Source of the DNA: an uncultured Mucispirillum sp.
Lineage (GTDB): Bacteria > Chrysiogenota > Deferribacteres > Deferribacterales > Mucispirillaceae
Direction: 5' to 3'
Assembly: GCA_947177675.1 (NCBI GenBank)
Contig: CAMWVK010000038.1
Location: 1 to 8,752, forward strand
Length of the DNA: 8,752 bases
Below the pieces are notes generated by a model, which ran no database searches, was not told the DNA's origin, and was given only the letters and a program-made list of their open reading frames with translations. Shown here piece by piece: positions 1 through 8,447 of this stretch. The position numbers were made by a program, and so were the translations under genes. The number at the start of each line of letters is the position of its first letter. Position 1 is the stretch's first letter.

Positions 1-1980
1 TTATTAAATACTATTAATAATAGAGCACAGCTTGACCCAGAAATTGCAGCTGATGTTGCTCATGGCATGAAACAGTGGGCAATAGAAAGAGGTGCAACTC
101 ACTTTACACATTGGTTTCAGCCATTAACTGGCTCAACTGCTGAAAAACATGATTCATTTTTAGAAGTAGAAGGGGATAATGCTGTTTTTTCATTTTCTGC
201 AAAAAACTTAATTATTGGTGAGCCAGATGCTTCATCATTTCCATCTGGAGGTTTAAGGAGAACATTTGAAGCAAGGGGATATACAGCATGGGACCCTACA
301 AGCCCAGCATTTATTAAACGACATGCAAATGGTGCTACTTTATGTATTCCAACTGCTTTTTGTTCATATACTGGTGAGGCTCTTGATAAAAAAACACCAC
401 TTTTACGCTCTATCCAGTGCCTTTCCTCATCTACTCAAAGGCTTATGAAATGCTTTGGGTTAAAAGAAGAAAAAGTTACAATTACTCTTGGTGCTGAACA
501 GGAATACTTTTTAATAGATAAAAAGTTTTATCTTCATAGACCTGATTTACTACAAACTGGCAGGACTCTTTTTGGTGCAACACCGCCAAAACATCAGCAG
601 TTAGAAGACCACTATTTTGGCTCTATTCAGCAAAGAGTCCTTAACTTTATGAATGAAGTAGAAGATGAGTTATGGAGATTAGGTGTGCCTGCTAAAACAC
701 GCCATAATGAAGTTGCTCCAAGTCAGTTTGAACTTGCACCAATGTTTGAAGATTTAAACTTAGCTGTAGACCATAATATGCTTATTATGGATACACTTCG
801 TCTTGTAGCAGACAGGCATGGATTTGTCTGCCTTTTACATGAAAAACCATTTGCAGGAGTAAATGGCAGTGGTAAACATAATAACTGGTCTATTAATTAT
901 GGAGATACAAACCTTTTAAACCCTGGTAATAATCCGCAGCAGAATGCAGTATTTTTAACTGTCCTATGTGGTATTATTAGAGCAGTTGATATTCATGCTG
1001 ATATGCTTAGAGCAACAGTTGCTCATGCAGGAAATGACCACAGGCTTGGTGCAAATGAAGCACCACCAGCAGTTATTTCTATATATCTTGGTGACCAGCT
1101 TAATGAAGTTATTGAAAATATAGAAAAGGGAGAAAATAACTCTAAACATAAAGCAGGTGTTATGCAGATAGGGGTAGATACTTTGCCAAATTTACCAAAA
1201 GATGCGACAGATAGAAACAGAACAAGTCCATTTGCATTTACTGGCAATAAATTTGAATTTAGAGCACCCGGTTCAAGCCAGTCATGTTCTGGTCCAATGA
1301 CAGTATTAAATACTATTGTAGCAGATTCTTTTGATTATATTGCAGGAAAACTTGAAAGCTATGTAGGAAATGAAGAAGCTTTTAATAATGAACTTCAAAA
1401 AGTATTAAAAGATATTATTAAAACACATAAAAGAGTTATTTTTAACGGCGATGGCTATACTAATGAATGGAAAGAAGAAGCAGCACGCAGAGGGCTTCCA
1501 AATGCTGTTACTACAATGGATGCTCTTCGCAGTTTAATAAATGATAAAAATATTGACCTTTTTGGTAAATATGGTGTTTATTCTAAAAAAGAACTCCAAT
1601 CAAGATTTGAAGTATTTTTAGAAGAATATCACCGTAAGATACGCATAGAAGGCGAAATTGCTTTAAATATTGTGCGTAATAATATTTTACCTGCTGTTAT
1701 TGAAGAATTTAAAACAGAACTTTCTGCAGTTAAGTCAGCAACAGATGCTGGCATTACTGTTGGTGTTGATGCATTAAAAAGAAATGTAGAGCTTTTAGGT
1801 AAAGGACTTGAAGACTTAACAGAAAAAACTGAAAAAATGGAAAAAGCTGTTACAGGGCTGCATGAAGAAATACTTGAAGCTATGGCTGAATTAAGAGAAG
1901 TAGTGGATAGATTAGAAAAAATTGTATCAGATACTTTATGGCCGCTTCCTAAATACAGGGAAATGCTTTTTATCAAATAA
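1..1980 (+). CDS. glnN: Glutamine synthetase type III (GlnN), 5'-truncated by the window edge
   Basis: ATP-dependent ligase that makes glutamine from glutamate and ammonia in the cytoplasm. The frame is open from base 1, so the ATG at 67 is internal; the residues before it (for example [15 protein letters not shown]) continue the family's N-terminal region. Visible protein is 659 residues; GSIII proteins are usually a little over 700, so roughly 60-70 are missing. Recognised motifs, numbered from the first visible codon: THWFQPLTG near 36; GAEQEYF at 164, carrying metal/glutamate-binding acidic residues; [10 protein letters not shown] at 288; [18 protein letters not shown] at 405, the ATP-site block. 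The last 85 or so residues are rich in Lys, Glu and Leu and look like the helical C-terminal extension typical of GSIII, with a likely coiled coil around 597-643. These motifs distinguish it from the shorter GlnA type I/II. It is followed directly by a strong terminator, so it does not run on into carAB. Identification is secure; the true start is outside the window. Confidence 0.96.
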   Translation, partial: LLNTINNRAQLDPEIAADVAHGMKQWAIERGATHFTHWFQPLTGSTAEKHDSFLEVEGDNAVFSFSAKNLIIGEPDASSFPSGGLRRTFEARGYTAWDPTSPAFIKRHANGATLCIPTAFCSYTGEALDKKTPLLRSIQCLSSSTQRLMKCFGLKEEKVTITLGAEQEYFLIDKKFYLHRPDLLQTGRTLFGATPPKHQQLEDHYFGSIQQRVLNFMNEVEDELWRLGVPAKTRHNEVAPSQFELAPMFEDLNLAVDHNMLIMDTLRLVADRHGFVCLLHEKPFAGVNGSGKHNNWSINYGDTNLLNPGNNPQQNAVFLTVLCGIIRAVDIHADMLRATVAHAGNDHRLGANEAPPAVISIYLGDQLNEVIENIEKGENNSKHKAGVMQIGVDTLPNLPKDATDRNRTSPFAFTGNKFEFRAPGSSQSCSGPMTVLNTIVADSFDYIAGKLESYVGNEEAFNNELQKVLKDIIKTHKRVIFNGDGYTNEWKEEAARRGLPNAVTTMDALRSLINDKNIDLFGKYGVYSKKELQSRFEVFLEEYHRKIRIEGEIALNIVRNNILPAVIEEFKTELSAVKSATDAGITVGVDALKRNVELLGKGLEDLTEKTEKMEKAVTGLHEEILEAMAELREVVDRLEKIVSDTLWPLPKYREMLFIK

Positions 1981-1987
1981 ATTTATA

Positions 1988-2022
1988 CTTATTCCTTAAA
2001 AATTTAAGGAATAAGGCTTTTT
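1988..2022 (+). terminator. Rho-independent terminator of glnN
   Basis: CTTATTCCTTAAA at 1988-2000 and TTTAAGGAATAAG at 2003-2015 form a perfect 13-bp stem with a nominal 2-nt loop (so the top pair or pairs open in practice). GC and then five T (2018-2022) follow. It starts 8 nt after the glnN stop codon. The stem is AT-rich but long, and the position is right for ending the glnN transcript. Confidence 0.85.
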
Positions 2023-2086
2023 ATTGACAGTGTAATATATGTCTTATTAGTTAAAAATCTTTTTAAAAAATAATAAAAATTATTTA

Positions 2087-2113
2087 TTGACAATAAATCG
2101 GCTTATCTATAAT
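2087..2113 (+). promoter_or_regulatory. Candidate sigma70 promoter for carAB
   Basis: A perfect TTGACA (2087-2092) and a perfect TATAAT (2108-2113) are separated by 15 nt, shorter than the ideal 17. A shifted -10, TAATAT at 2110-2115, would give 17 nt. Transcription would start near 2120, leaving a leader of about 57 nt before carA. AATAAT and ATTATT (2069-2084) form a short inverted repeat just upstream of the -35, but it is low-complexity AT sequence. A second TTGACA at 2024-2029 lacks a good -10 and is a weaker alternative. No clear ArgR or PyrR site was recognised. Confidence 0.65.
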
Positions 2114-2176
2114 ATACTGAAGTTTTGCCTGCTTTTAGATAAAACTGCAAAATCAATAAATATGGGGTAAGATTAT

Positions 2177-3280
2177 ATGAGGTTTAATTGGAAAGATAAA
2201 CGCTTAAAAAAAGCTTTTCTTGCTCTTGAAAATGGAGAAGTATTTAAGGGTTATTCTTTTGGTGCCCCTTTTGATAAGCTTGGAGAAACAGTATTTAATA
2301 CAGGAATGAGTGGTTATGAAGGTATTATAAGTGACCCATCTTATGCAGGTCAGTTTGTTTCGCTTACAGCTCCAGAAATCGGTAACTATGGTATTGATTT
2401 AAACTTTTTAGAATCACGCAGTCTTTTTTTAAACGGGCTTATAGTTTGTGATATTAATGAACCATCTAACTATTCATCTCAAATCAGCTTACAGGATATA
2501 TTAAAAAAACATAATATTCCAGCTATTGCAGGAATAGATGTAAGAAGGCTTACACTAATGCTTAGGGAGCAGGGCTCTTTAAAAGGCTTTTTACATTGCA
2601 GTGATGAAAATATTACTATAGAAGAGGCTGTAGCTAAAGCAAAAGCATGGGAAGGACTTGATAATCAGGACTATGCATCTCGTGTTACAGCTGGCGAAGT
2701 TTTTAAATGGAATGAAGAAGGCACATATAAAGTTGTGGCTTATGATTTTGGCATAAAATATAATATATTAAGAAGTCTTGCAGCTTATGATATGCAGGTT
2801 ACAGTTGTGCCTGCTGGTTATGATGCTGCAAAAGTTATGGAAATGAAACCAAATGGTGTGTTTTTATCAAACGGACCAGCTGACCCTTCATCTCTGCATT
2901 ATGCAATAGAGGCTGCAAAATATTTTACAGGTAAAGTGCCTTTAATGGGTATATGTTTAGGTCATCAAATTATGGGTATTTCTGCTGGCTGCTCATGTTA
3001 CAGGTTAAAGTTTGGTCATCACGGTCTTAATCATCCAGTAAAAAACTTAATAACTAATCAGGTAGAAATTACATCACAAAACCATAACTTTGCTCTTGAT
3101 ATTAAAAATATACCATCGTGTTTAGAAATAACTCATATAAATATGAATGATAATACATTAGAAGGTATTAGGCATAGAAATGAGCCATTTTTCAGTGTTC
3201 AGTATCATCCAGAGGCTGCACCTGGACCAAATGATTCTCTTTATCTTTTTGAAACTTTTAGAAAAATGATGGAGCGTTAA
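2177..3280 (+). CDS. carA: Carbamoyl-phosphate synthase small subunit (glutaminase), CarA
   Basis: The glutamine amidotransferase subunit hydrolyses glutamine and channels ammonia to CarB for carbamoyl phosphate synthesis, feeding pyrimidine and arginine pathways. Length is 367 residues, near the usual 360-390. The N-terminal CarA domain (about 12-150) contains [18 protein letters not shown] and the [20 protein letters not shown] block. The class I GATase domain (about 185-365) has the nucleophile Cys260 in [11 protein letters not shown] and the partners His344 and Glu346 in [11 protein letters not shown]. All three sit nine residues before the E. coli positions 269, 353 and 355, so the catalytic triad is complete. 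Small departures from the usual consensus are GPADP for GPGDP and [10 protein letters not shown] for FGHHGGNHPV. A GGGG at 2164-2167 lies 9 nt before the ATG as a modest ribosome site; the in-frame ATG at 2162 hits a stop two codons later, which supports 2177. carB begins 1 nt after the stop. Confidence 0.97.
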   Translation: MRFNWKDKRLKKAFLALENGEVFKGYSFGAPFDKLGETVFNTGMSGYEGIISDPSYAGQFVSLTAPEIGNYGIDLNFLESRSLFLNGLIVCDINEPSNYSSQISLQDILKKHNIPAIAGIDVRRLTLMLREQGSLKGFLHCSDENITIEEAVAKAKAWEGLDNQDYASRVTAGEVFKWNEEGTYKVVAYDFGIKYNILRSLAAYDMQVTVVPAGYDAAKVMEMKPNGVFLSNGPADPSSLHYAIEAAKYFTGKVPLMGICLGHQIMGISAGCSCYRLKFGHHGLNHPVKNLITNQVEITSQNHNFALDIKNIPSCLEITHINMNDNTLEGIRHRNEPFFSVQYHPEAAPGPNDSLYLFETFRKMMER

Positions 3281-3281
3281 G

Positions 3282-6200
3282 ATGCCTAAAAGAAATGACA
3301 TAAAAAAAGTAATGATTATAGGTGCAGGTCCTATTGTAATAGGTCAGGGCTGTGAGTTTGACTATTCTGGTGTGCAGGCATGTAAAGCTTTAAAAAATGA
3401 AGGTTATGAAATAGTGCTTGTAAACTCAAATCCTGCTACAATTATGACAGACCCAGAATTTGCAGATAGAACATATATTGAGCCATTATCAGCAGATATT
3501 TTACATGAGATAATAAGAAGAGAAAGACCAGATGCTCTTCTTCCTACTCTTGGCGGGCAGACAGCATTAAATTTAGCTGTAGAGCTTTATGATAAAGGTG
3601 TATTAAAAAGATATGGTGTAGAAATGATTGGTGCTTCTGTTAAAAGTATTAATAAAGCAGAAGACAGGCAGCTTTTTAAAAAGACTATGAAAGAAATAGG
3701 GCTTGATTTACCTCGTTCAGGTTCAGCACATACTATGCAGGAAGCTGTGGCAGTTGCAGAAGCTATTGGCACATGGCCATTAATTATCCGACCAGGTTTT
3801 ACTCTTGGAGGAACAGGCGGCGGTATTGCTCATAATAAGGAAGAATTTCATCAAATTGTTACCCGCGGTCTTTTTGAAAGCCGCAACAGTGAAGTTTTAA
3901 TTGAAGAATCACTTCTTGGCTGGAAAGAATATGAAATGGAAGTGATGAGAGATAAAAAGAATAATGCTGTAATTGTATGTTCTATTGAGAACTTTGACCC
4001 TATGGGAGTTCATACTGGTGATTCTATTACTGTAGCTCCAATACAAACATTAACTGATAGAGAATATCAGGCAATGCGTGATGACAGTTTAAGAGTTATG
4101 CAGGCAATAGGTGTGGAAACAGGCGGTGCAAATGTTCAATGGGCAGTTAATCCAAAAAACGGCAGAAGAATTATTATTGAAATGAACCCCAGAGTATCTC
4201 GTTCTTCTGCACTTGCTTCTAAAGCTACAGGTTTCCCTATTGCAAAAATTGCAGCATTATTGGCTGTTGGATATACTCTTGATGAATTAATTAATGACAT
4301 TACAGGTGAAACACCAGCCTGCTTTGAACCAGCCCTTGACTATATAGTTACAAAAATACCACGATTTACTTTTGAAAAATTTCAAAAGGCAGATTCCACT
4401 CTTGGCACTCAAATGAAATCAGTAGGTGAGGCAATGGCTGTTGGTAAAACTTTTAAACAGTCATTCCAAAAAGCACTTCGTTCCCTTGAAATCGGCAGAA
4501 GTGGTTTTGGTGCAGACGGTAAAGATGAGCCTTATGAAAATATGACAGATGAAGAATTAAATATTGCACTGCAGGTGCCAAAGGCAGACAGAGTTTTTGC
4601 TGTAAGAGCTGCTTTTAAAAGAGGCTGTTCTGTTGATACTATATATGAATATTCTAAAATAGATAAATACTTTTTAAGGCATTTACAGGAAATTACAGCT
4701 TTTGAAGATGAAATAAAATCAGCTGGCAGTCTTGATAATTTATCAAAAGATAAAGAGCTTTTTATTCAGGCGAAAGAGTTTGGATTTTCTGATAAACAAA
4801 TAGCTTTTTTATTAAATGTAACAGAGAAAGCCATTAGAGATAAAAGGAAAGAAATAAATATTGCACCAAGTTATGCAGCAGTTGATACATGTGCTGGTGA
4901 ATTTTATGCAAAAACTCCATATTATTATTCATCTTATAGTGAATATTCTGAGCCTGCACGCCTTGAAAATAATAGAAAATCTATTATGGTGTTAGGTGGT
5001 GGTCCAAACAGGATTGGTCAGGGTATTGAATTTGATTACTGCTGTGTTCATGCTTCTTTTGCTTTAAAAGCGGCAGGATATGACTGCATTATGGTAAACT
5101 CTAACCCAGAAACAGTTTCTACTGACTATGATATAAGTGATAAACTTTATTTTGAGCCATTAACTATTGAAGATATTCTGCATATTTATGAAAGAGAAAA
5201 ATGTGTTGGTGCTATTGTTCAGTTTGGCGGTCAGACACCTTTAAATCTTGCAAGAGAGCTTGAAAACTGCGGTGTAAAAATAATAGGTACTAACCCTGAC
5301 AGTATAGAATTTGCAGAAGACAGAGATAGATTCCAAAAACTTATTAATAAACTTAATATAAAACAGCCAGAAAATGGTATTGCTTATAAAGAGCAGGAAG
5401 CGTTAAATATCGCAGAACGAATAAATTATCCAGTTCTTGTGCGTCCGTCATTTGTTTTAGGCGGCAGAGGTATGGTTATAGCTTATACTCGTGAAACACT
5501 TGAAAGATATATAAAATATGCAGTTCAGATTTCTGATGATAATCCTATACTAATAGATAAATTTTTAAATGATGCAGTGGAAGTTGATGTAGACTGTATA
5601 TCTGATGGAAAAACTACTGTTATTGGCGGCATTATGGAGCATGTAGAGCCAGCAGGTATTCATTCTGGAGATTCTGCAGCAGTTATTCCTGCTATGACAT
5701 TAAGCAAAGAAATACTTGATACTATTAGAAGCCACACGATTGCATTAGCAAAAGAATTAAATGTATGCGGTCTTATGAATATACAGTATGCTGTGCATAA
5801 TAATCAGGTATATATTATTGAAGCAAACCCTAGAGCATCAAGAACAGCACCATTTGTAAGTAAATCTATTGGAGCACCATTAGTAAAATATGCAGTTAGA
5901 TGTATGCTTGGTGAAACACTGTCAGAAATTGGCTTTATTGAAGAAATTATTCCTCCATATACAACCGTTAAAGAAGCAGTATTTCCATTTTCTAAATTTA
6001 TAGGGGCAGATATATTTTTAAGCCCAGAAATGCACTCTACTGGTGAAGTTATGGGTATGGATACAAGTAAAGGGCTTGCATATCTTAAATCTCAAATTGC
6101 TGCGGGTGGTAAACTTCCAGAAAGCGGAAATATTTTTGTATCTCTTAATAACAGAGATAAAGAAAGAGCTGTGCCGTATCTAAAAGATTTAGCAGAGCTT

Positions 6201-6545
6201 GGGTTTAATATTTATGCAACAGAAGGCACTTCTACAATGCTTTATGATAATAATATTAAATCAGATGCAGTGTTTAAAATATCAAAAGGTCGTCCAAACC
6301 TTGTAGACCTTTTAAATGAAGATAAAATCCAGTGGATTATAATGACAAGGGAAGATGGAGAAGATGCAGTTACAGATGAAATTAAAACACGCTCTATTGC
6401 ATTATTAAAAGGTGTGCCTATGACTTCTACTTTTTCAGGTATTGCAGCTGCAGTTGATGGTTTAAAAGAAAAAGCTGACTTTGGCAGGTTTGAGGTATAT
6501 TCTTTACAAGAATATCACAGAAAAATAAAATTGAAACATAACTAA
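3282..6545 (+). CDS. carB: Carbamoyl-phosphate synthase large subunit, CarB
   Basis: The synthetase subunit makes carbamoyl phosphate from bicarbonate, CarA-derived ammonia and two ATP. At 1087 residues it is full length (E. coli 1073). Order: carboxyphosphate half (about 1-400) with two glycine-rich blocks, Arg170 in [12 protein letters not shown], and Glu300/Asn302 in [19 protein letters not shown]; a helical oligomerisation region (about 405-555); the carbamoyl-phosphate half (about 570-940), repeating the same plan with [18 protein letters not shown], Arg721 in [11 protein letters not shown] and [17 protein letters not shown]; and a C-terminal MGS-like allosteric domain (about 945-1087) with ATEGTSTML and [10 protein letters not shown]. 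The internal duplication is the family norm. In the allosteric domain the usual NT motif reads MTREDG from Met1021. Its ribosome site GGAG (3271-3274) is inside the last codons of carA, 7 nt before the ATG, so the two are translationally linked as one operon. A terminator follows. Confidence 0.98.
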   Translation: MPKRNDIKKVMIIGAGPIVIGQGCEFDYSGVQACKALKNEGYEIVLVNSNPATIMTDPEFADRTYIEPLSADILHEIIRRERPDALLPTLGGQTALNLAVELYDKGVLKRYGVEMIGASVKSINKAEDRQLFKKTMKEIGLDLPRSGSAHTMQEAVAVAEAIGTWPLIIRPGFTLGGTGGGIAHNKEEFHQIVTRGLFESRNSEVLIEESLLGWKEYEMEVMRDKKNNAVIVCSIENFDPMGVHTGDSITVAPIQTLTDREYQAMRDDSLRVMQAIGVETGGANVQWAVNPKNGRRIIIEMNPRVSRSSALASKATGFPIAKIAALLAVGYTLDELINDITGETPACFEPALDYIVTKIPRFTFEKFQKADSTLGTQMKSVGEAMAVGKTFKQSFQKALRSLEIGRSGFGADGKDEPYENMTDEELNIALQVPKADRVFAVRAAFKRGCSVDTIYEYSKIDKYFLRHLQEITAFEDEIKSAGSLDNLSKDKELFIQAKEFGFSDKQIAFLLNVTEKAIRDKRKEINIAPSYAAVDTCAGEFYAKTPYYYSSYSEYSEPARLENNRKSIMVLGGGPNRIGQGIEFDYCCVHASFALKAAGYDCIMVNSNPETVSTDYDISDKLYFEPLTIEDILHIYEREKCVGAIVQFGGQTPLNLARELENCGVKIIGTNPDSIEFAEDRDRFQKLINKLNIKQPENGIAYKEQEALNIAERINYPVLVRPSFVLGGRGMVIAYTRETLERYIKYAVQISDDNPILIDKFLNDAVEVDVDCISDGKTTVIGGIMEHVEPAGIHSGDSAAVIPAMTLSKEILDTIRSHTIALAKELNVCGLMNIQYAVHNNQVYIIEANPRASRTAPFVSKSIGAPLVKYAVRCMLGETLSEIGFIEEIIPPYTTVKEAVFPFSKFIGADIFLSPEMHSTGEVMGMDTSKGLAYLKSQIAAGGKLPESGNIFVSLNNRDKERAVPYLKDLAELGFNIYATEGTSTMLYDNNIKSDAVFKISKGRPNLVDLLNEDKIQWIIMTREDGEDAVTDEIKTRSIALLKGVPMTSTFSGIAAAVDGLKEKADFGRFEVYSLQEYHRKIKLKHN

Positions 6546-6552
6546 TTTTTAT

Positions 6553-6583
6553 AAGGGATAGAAATAAAAACTATCCTTTTTTT
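6553..6583 (+). terminator. Rho-independent terminator of carAB
   Basis: AAGGGATAG (6553-6561) pairs with CTATCCTTT (6571-6579) over 9 bp including one G-T wobble, around an A-rich 9-nt loop. Seven T run from 6577 to 6583. It begins 7 nt after the carB stop codon, as expected for the operon end. Confidence 0.85.
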
Positions 6584-6720
6584 ATATATACTGCCTAATA
6601 CTGCTCTTAATTGAGTAATAAAAGCAGCTTTAATGTAGAATAATTTTTATATACTGATAACAGCAGCCTGCAATTAGTGAAAATGATGGAATAAATTTAT
6701 ATCCATTTTAAAAAAAACTA

Positions 6721-6749
6721 TTGACAAGAATAAAAGTTTAATATATACA
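6721..6749 (+). promoter_or_regulatory. Promoter of the tRNA-Pro gene
   Basis: A perfect TTGACA (6721-6726), a 17-nt spacer and TATACA (6744-6749) make a strong sigma70-type promoter. Transcription would start near 6756, only about 7 nt before the mature tRNA 5' end, a typical compact stable-RNA layout. Between carB's terminator and this promoter (6584-6720) I see only AT-rich sequence with a weak CTGCT/AGCAG pairing at 6601-6627. Confidence 0.8.
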
Positions 6750-6762
6750 TAATACTCTCGGA

Positions 6763-6834
6763 CGGGGCGTAGCGCAGGGGTAGCGCGCATGTCTTGGGAA
6801 CATGATGTCGCAGGTTCAAATCCTGTCGCCCCGA
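6763..6834 (+). tRNA. tRNA-Pro (anticodon UGG)
   Basis: A full cloverleaf can be drawn. The acceptor stem is CGGGGCG (6763-6769) with CGCCCCG (6827-6833), then discriminator A at 6834. The D stem is GCGC/GCGC (6772-6775, 6783-6786). The anticodon stem is CATGT/ACATG (6788-6792, 6800-6804) around loop CTTGGGA. The T arm is GCAGG, loop TTCAAAT, CCTGT. The anticodon TGG (6795-6797) reads CCA and, with wobble, other proline codons. C1-G72 and G37 are both characteristic of bacterial tRNA-Pro. The 3' CCA is not encoded: TTTTT follows the discriminator, so it must be added by tRNA nucleotidyltransferase. The gene has its own promoter and terminator and is much more GC-rich than its surroundings. 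Confidence 0.97.
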
Positions 6835-6839
6835 TTTTT

Positions 6840-6865
6840 GGCTGCTTAATAAGCAGCCTTTTTTT
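6840..6865 (+). terminator. Rho-independent terminator of tRNA-Pro
   Basis: GGCTGCTT (6840-6847) and AAGCAGCC (6851-6858) form a perfect 8-bp stem with loop AAT, followed by seven T (6859-6865). It begins five bases after the tRNA ends, giving a precursor with a short 3' trailer. Confidence 0.92.
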
Positions 6866-7077
6866 ATTCTTTTTTAAATTCATACTTTATTATTTATTGC
6901 TGTAACTTCTTTATAATACTTTATACTTTATTCTTTTTTTAAAATACTTCATTTTTTTAACAAACTTTTATATAAATGTGCTGTCTATTAAATATTAATA
7001 TTTATTTGAATAGTTTATTATAATGCAGTAATTAAAATGGAAAAATGAACTTATTTTAAATAAAGTTATCTACTTAT

Positions 7078-7107
7078 TTGAAAACAGCTGTATAAAAATA
7101 TTATAGA
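7078..7107 (+). promoter_or_regulatory. Possible promoter for the two-module exported protein gene
   Basis: TTGAAA (7078-7083) and TATAGA (7102-7107) are 18 nt apart; TATTAT at 7099-7104 is an alternative -10 at 15 nt. The 8-bp palindrome ACAGCTGT (7084-7091) lies just after the -35 and could be an operator, but short palindromes arise by chance. The upstream stretch 6866-7077 is very AT-rich with a small ATACTTT direct repeat (6916-6929) and no other signal I can support. Confidence 0.35.
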
Positions 7108-7129
7108 TATATAAAGATGAGGTGGAATC

Positions 7130-7729
7130 ATGAAAAAATTATTTTTAATATCATTTATTGTTTTAGCATTAGGATCATTTGCTTATGCACAAAAGGGCAT
7201 GGGTGAATGCTGGTCTAATGGCACACAAGTTACATCATCAGCTCAGGCTGAAGATATTGTTAAAGATTTTATTGCATCAAAAAATGGTTATTCAGTAACA
7301 GGTTCTGAAGCAATACAGTTTCACAGAGGCACAGGTTATAAAGTTGCTGTAAAAAATGCCGCAGGCAGCACAGAATATTATATTGTAACTCCATTTGGTT
7401 TTACAAGAGGTCCTATATCTGCTGAAGCAGTTGATAATTTCTGTAATACTGGCTGTGGTTACGGCTATGGTATGGGACATGGCAAGGGTCATGGAATGAA
7501 TAATGGTCAGATAACAGTTACAACTATAGCTCAAGCAGAAGAAGTTGTTAAACAGGCTATTGCTAACTTAAAAGGCTACACTATTATATCTACAGAAGAA
7601 ATACAAGTACACAGAGGAACTGCATACAAAGTAAATGTTAAAGACAGTGCAGGTAACAGGTTATATTATTTTGTTAATCCATTTGGCTTTGCAAAAGGTC
7701 CTTTAGCTGATACAGTACAAAATAATTAA
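7130..7729 (+). CDS. Exported protein with two PepSY-like modules and a Gly/His/Met-rich linker
   Basis: I do not recognise a named family; function is unknown. The 199-residue product starts with a Sec signal peptide (basic MKK, hydrophobic 4-17, AYA cleavage site after Ala20), so it should be periplasmic or secreted. Two copies of a module of about 65 residues follow, at 33-97 and 129-193. They share the pattern AQAE..VK..IA...GY, then HRGT.YKV.VK..AG, then YY.V.PFGF..GP. The predicted order (helix followed by strands, ending in a P-F-G turn) resembles PepSY domains, but this is a judgement from pattern only. Between the modules lies a flexible linker (98-127) with Cys105, Cys109 and GYGYGMGHGKGHGMNNG, which could bind a metal such as copper or nickel. 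One further Cys is at 27. A good ribosome site, GAGGTGG (7119-7125), fixes the start. No obvious terminator separates it from the next gene, which encodes a relative. Confidence 0.85.
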   Translation: MKKLFLISFIVLALGSFAYAQKGMGECWSNGTQVTSSAQAEDIVKDFIASKNGYSVTGSEAIQFHRGTGYKVAVKNAAGSTEYYIVTPFGFTRGPISAEAVDNFCNTGCGYGYGMGHGKGHGMNNGQITVTTIAQAEEVVKQAIANLKGYTIISTEEIQVHRGTAYKVNVKDSAGNRLYYFVNPFGFAKGPLADTVQNN

Positions 7730-7767
7730 AAATTATATTAAATTTATTGAACTTTATATGTATTTAC

Positions 7768-7796
7768 TTGTCACATTTATGAGAGAGTTGTAGTAT
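7768..7796 (+). promoter_or_regulatory. Possible promoter for the one-module exported protein gene
   Basis: TTGTCA (7768-7773) and TAGTAT (7791-7796) are 17 nt apart, both near-consensus. The gap between the two genes (7730-7822) has no terminator I can see, so read-through from the upstream gene is also possible. Confidence 0.4.
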
Positions 7797-7822
7797 AAGT
7801 ATATAAGTTTTGGAGGTATTTT

Positions 7823-8236
7823 ATGAAACGAATGTTATTATCATTGCTTTTGATTTTTGTTATGGCAGGGTTTGTTTTTGCTCAAAGTAATGCTGGAACA
7901 CAAAACAAAAACGGTAGTGATAGTGCATATTATAACTGTCCTTATCCTGACTGCCCGTTATGCACAAGTGATGCTTATAGACCAAGAGCAGGTAAAGGCA
8001 TGGCTGTGGGTGAGCCAGTAATTATTACAGCTAATCAGGCAAAAAATGCTGTTGAAAAATACATACAAAATTTAAAAGGCTACTATATAGAATCCGTAGA
8101 AGTATTTAATAGAGCAGGTAAAGGTATGCAGGCTTTTAGAGTGTATGTTAAAGATGGCAGCGGCAATTCATTTTTCTTCCATGTAGACCCATGGGGCAGA
8201 GTAGGCGGTCCAATAGCATATACAAGAACAAAATAA
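7823..8236 (+). CDS. Exported protein with one PepSY-like module and a three-cysteine cluster
   Basis: No named family recognised. The 137-residue product begins with a Sec signal peptide (MKR, hydrophobic 4-18, VFA cleavage after Ala20), indicating periplasmic or extracellular location. The mature N-terminus is a low-complexity Asn/Ser/Gly stretch followed by CPYPDCPLC (Cys39, Cys44, Cys47; spacing C-x4-C-x2-C), which could bind a metal or form disulfides. Residues 67-132 repeat the module found twice in the preceding gene's product: NQAKNAVEKYIQNLKGY, then FRVYVKDGSGN, then FFFHVDPWG...GGPIA. RAGKGM occurs twice, just before the module (55-60) and inside it (97-102). The ribosome site GGAGGT (7812-7817), 5 nt before the ATG, is strong and fixes the start. 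It lies 93 nt after the related gene in the same direction, consistent with duplication followed by divergence. The upstream protein's His-rich linker is absent here. Confidence 0.85.
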   Translation: MKRMLLSLLLIFVMAGFVFAQSNAGTQNKNGSDSAYYNCPYPDCPLCTSDAYRPRAGKGMAVGEPVIITANQAKNAVEKYIQNLKGYYIESVEVFNRAGKGMQAFRVYVKDGSGNSFFFHVDPWGRVGGPIAYTRTK

Positions 8237-8269
8237 CATATTTTTTAACTCAACTAATTATACATTATA

Positions 8270-8293
8270 AAGGCAGATAACATAATCTGCCTT
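8270..8293 (+). terminator. Terminator-like hairpin after the exported-protein genes
   Basis: AAGGCAGAT (8270-8278) and ATCTGCCTT (8285-8293) form a perfect 9-bp stem with loop AACATA, 33 nt after the stop codon. The downstream tract is interrupted (AAATTATTT) rather than a pure T run, so termination may be weak. The A-flanked stem could also act on the opposite strand. Confidence 0.6.
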
Positions 8294-8435
8294 AAATTAT
8301 TTAAAAAATACATTTTTTTGACAGTTTCCTGCTATCCTAATGAACTAATCAAAAATACTGGACTAAGCAATATAAATAGCTTATTTAGTCAATAACAAGC
8401 ATTTTATGAATATAATTTATTTCATACAGTAGAAA
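8294..8435. other. AT-rich gene-free segment with one imperfect hairpin
   Basis: No coding frame of note on either strand. GACTAAGC (8361-8368) can pair with GC at 8379-8380 and TTAGTC at 8385-8390, leaving a 4-nt bulge. A TTGACA at 8318-8323 looks like a -35, but no convincing -10 lies 16-18 nt downstream. Whether anything is transcribed here cannot be decided from the sequence. Confidence 0.5.
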
Positions 8436-8447
8436 TTTGCATAATCT

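Noticed and set aside
67..69. ATG at 67 as the glnN start
   Set aside because: The frame is open back to base 1 and the upstream residues match the family, so the real start is outside the window.
1629..1976. 115-codon reading frame on the - strand
   Set aside because: It lies wholly opposite the coding C-terminal helix of glnN, has Ser/Leu-rich content typical of an antisense shadow, and has no convincing ribosome site.
2024..2050. Second promoter with TTGACA at 2024
   Set aside because: The only -10-like match, TATTAG, sits at a 15-nt spacing and is weak; the downstream pair at 2087/2108 is far better.
2069..2084. AATAAT/ATTATT inverted repeat as an arginine-repressor box
   Set aside because: It lacks the conserved TG and CA ends of ArgR half-sites and is low-complexity AT sequence.
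6674..6883. 69-codon reading frame on the - strand containing IGATGFEPATSCSQ
   Set aside because: It is the antisense of the tRNA-Pro gene. GATGFEPATS-type peptides are a well-known false prediction opposite tRNAs, and the frame also covers the tRNA promoter and terminator.
7292..7534. 80-codon Cys/Ser-rich reading frame on the - strand
   Set aside because: It is antisense to the well-supported exported-protein gene with its own ribosome site and signal peptide; composition is that of a shadow frame.
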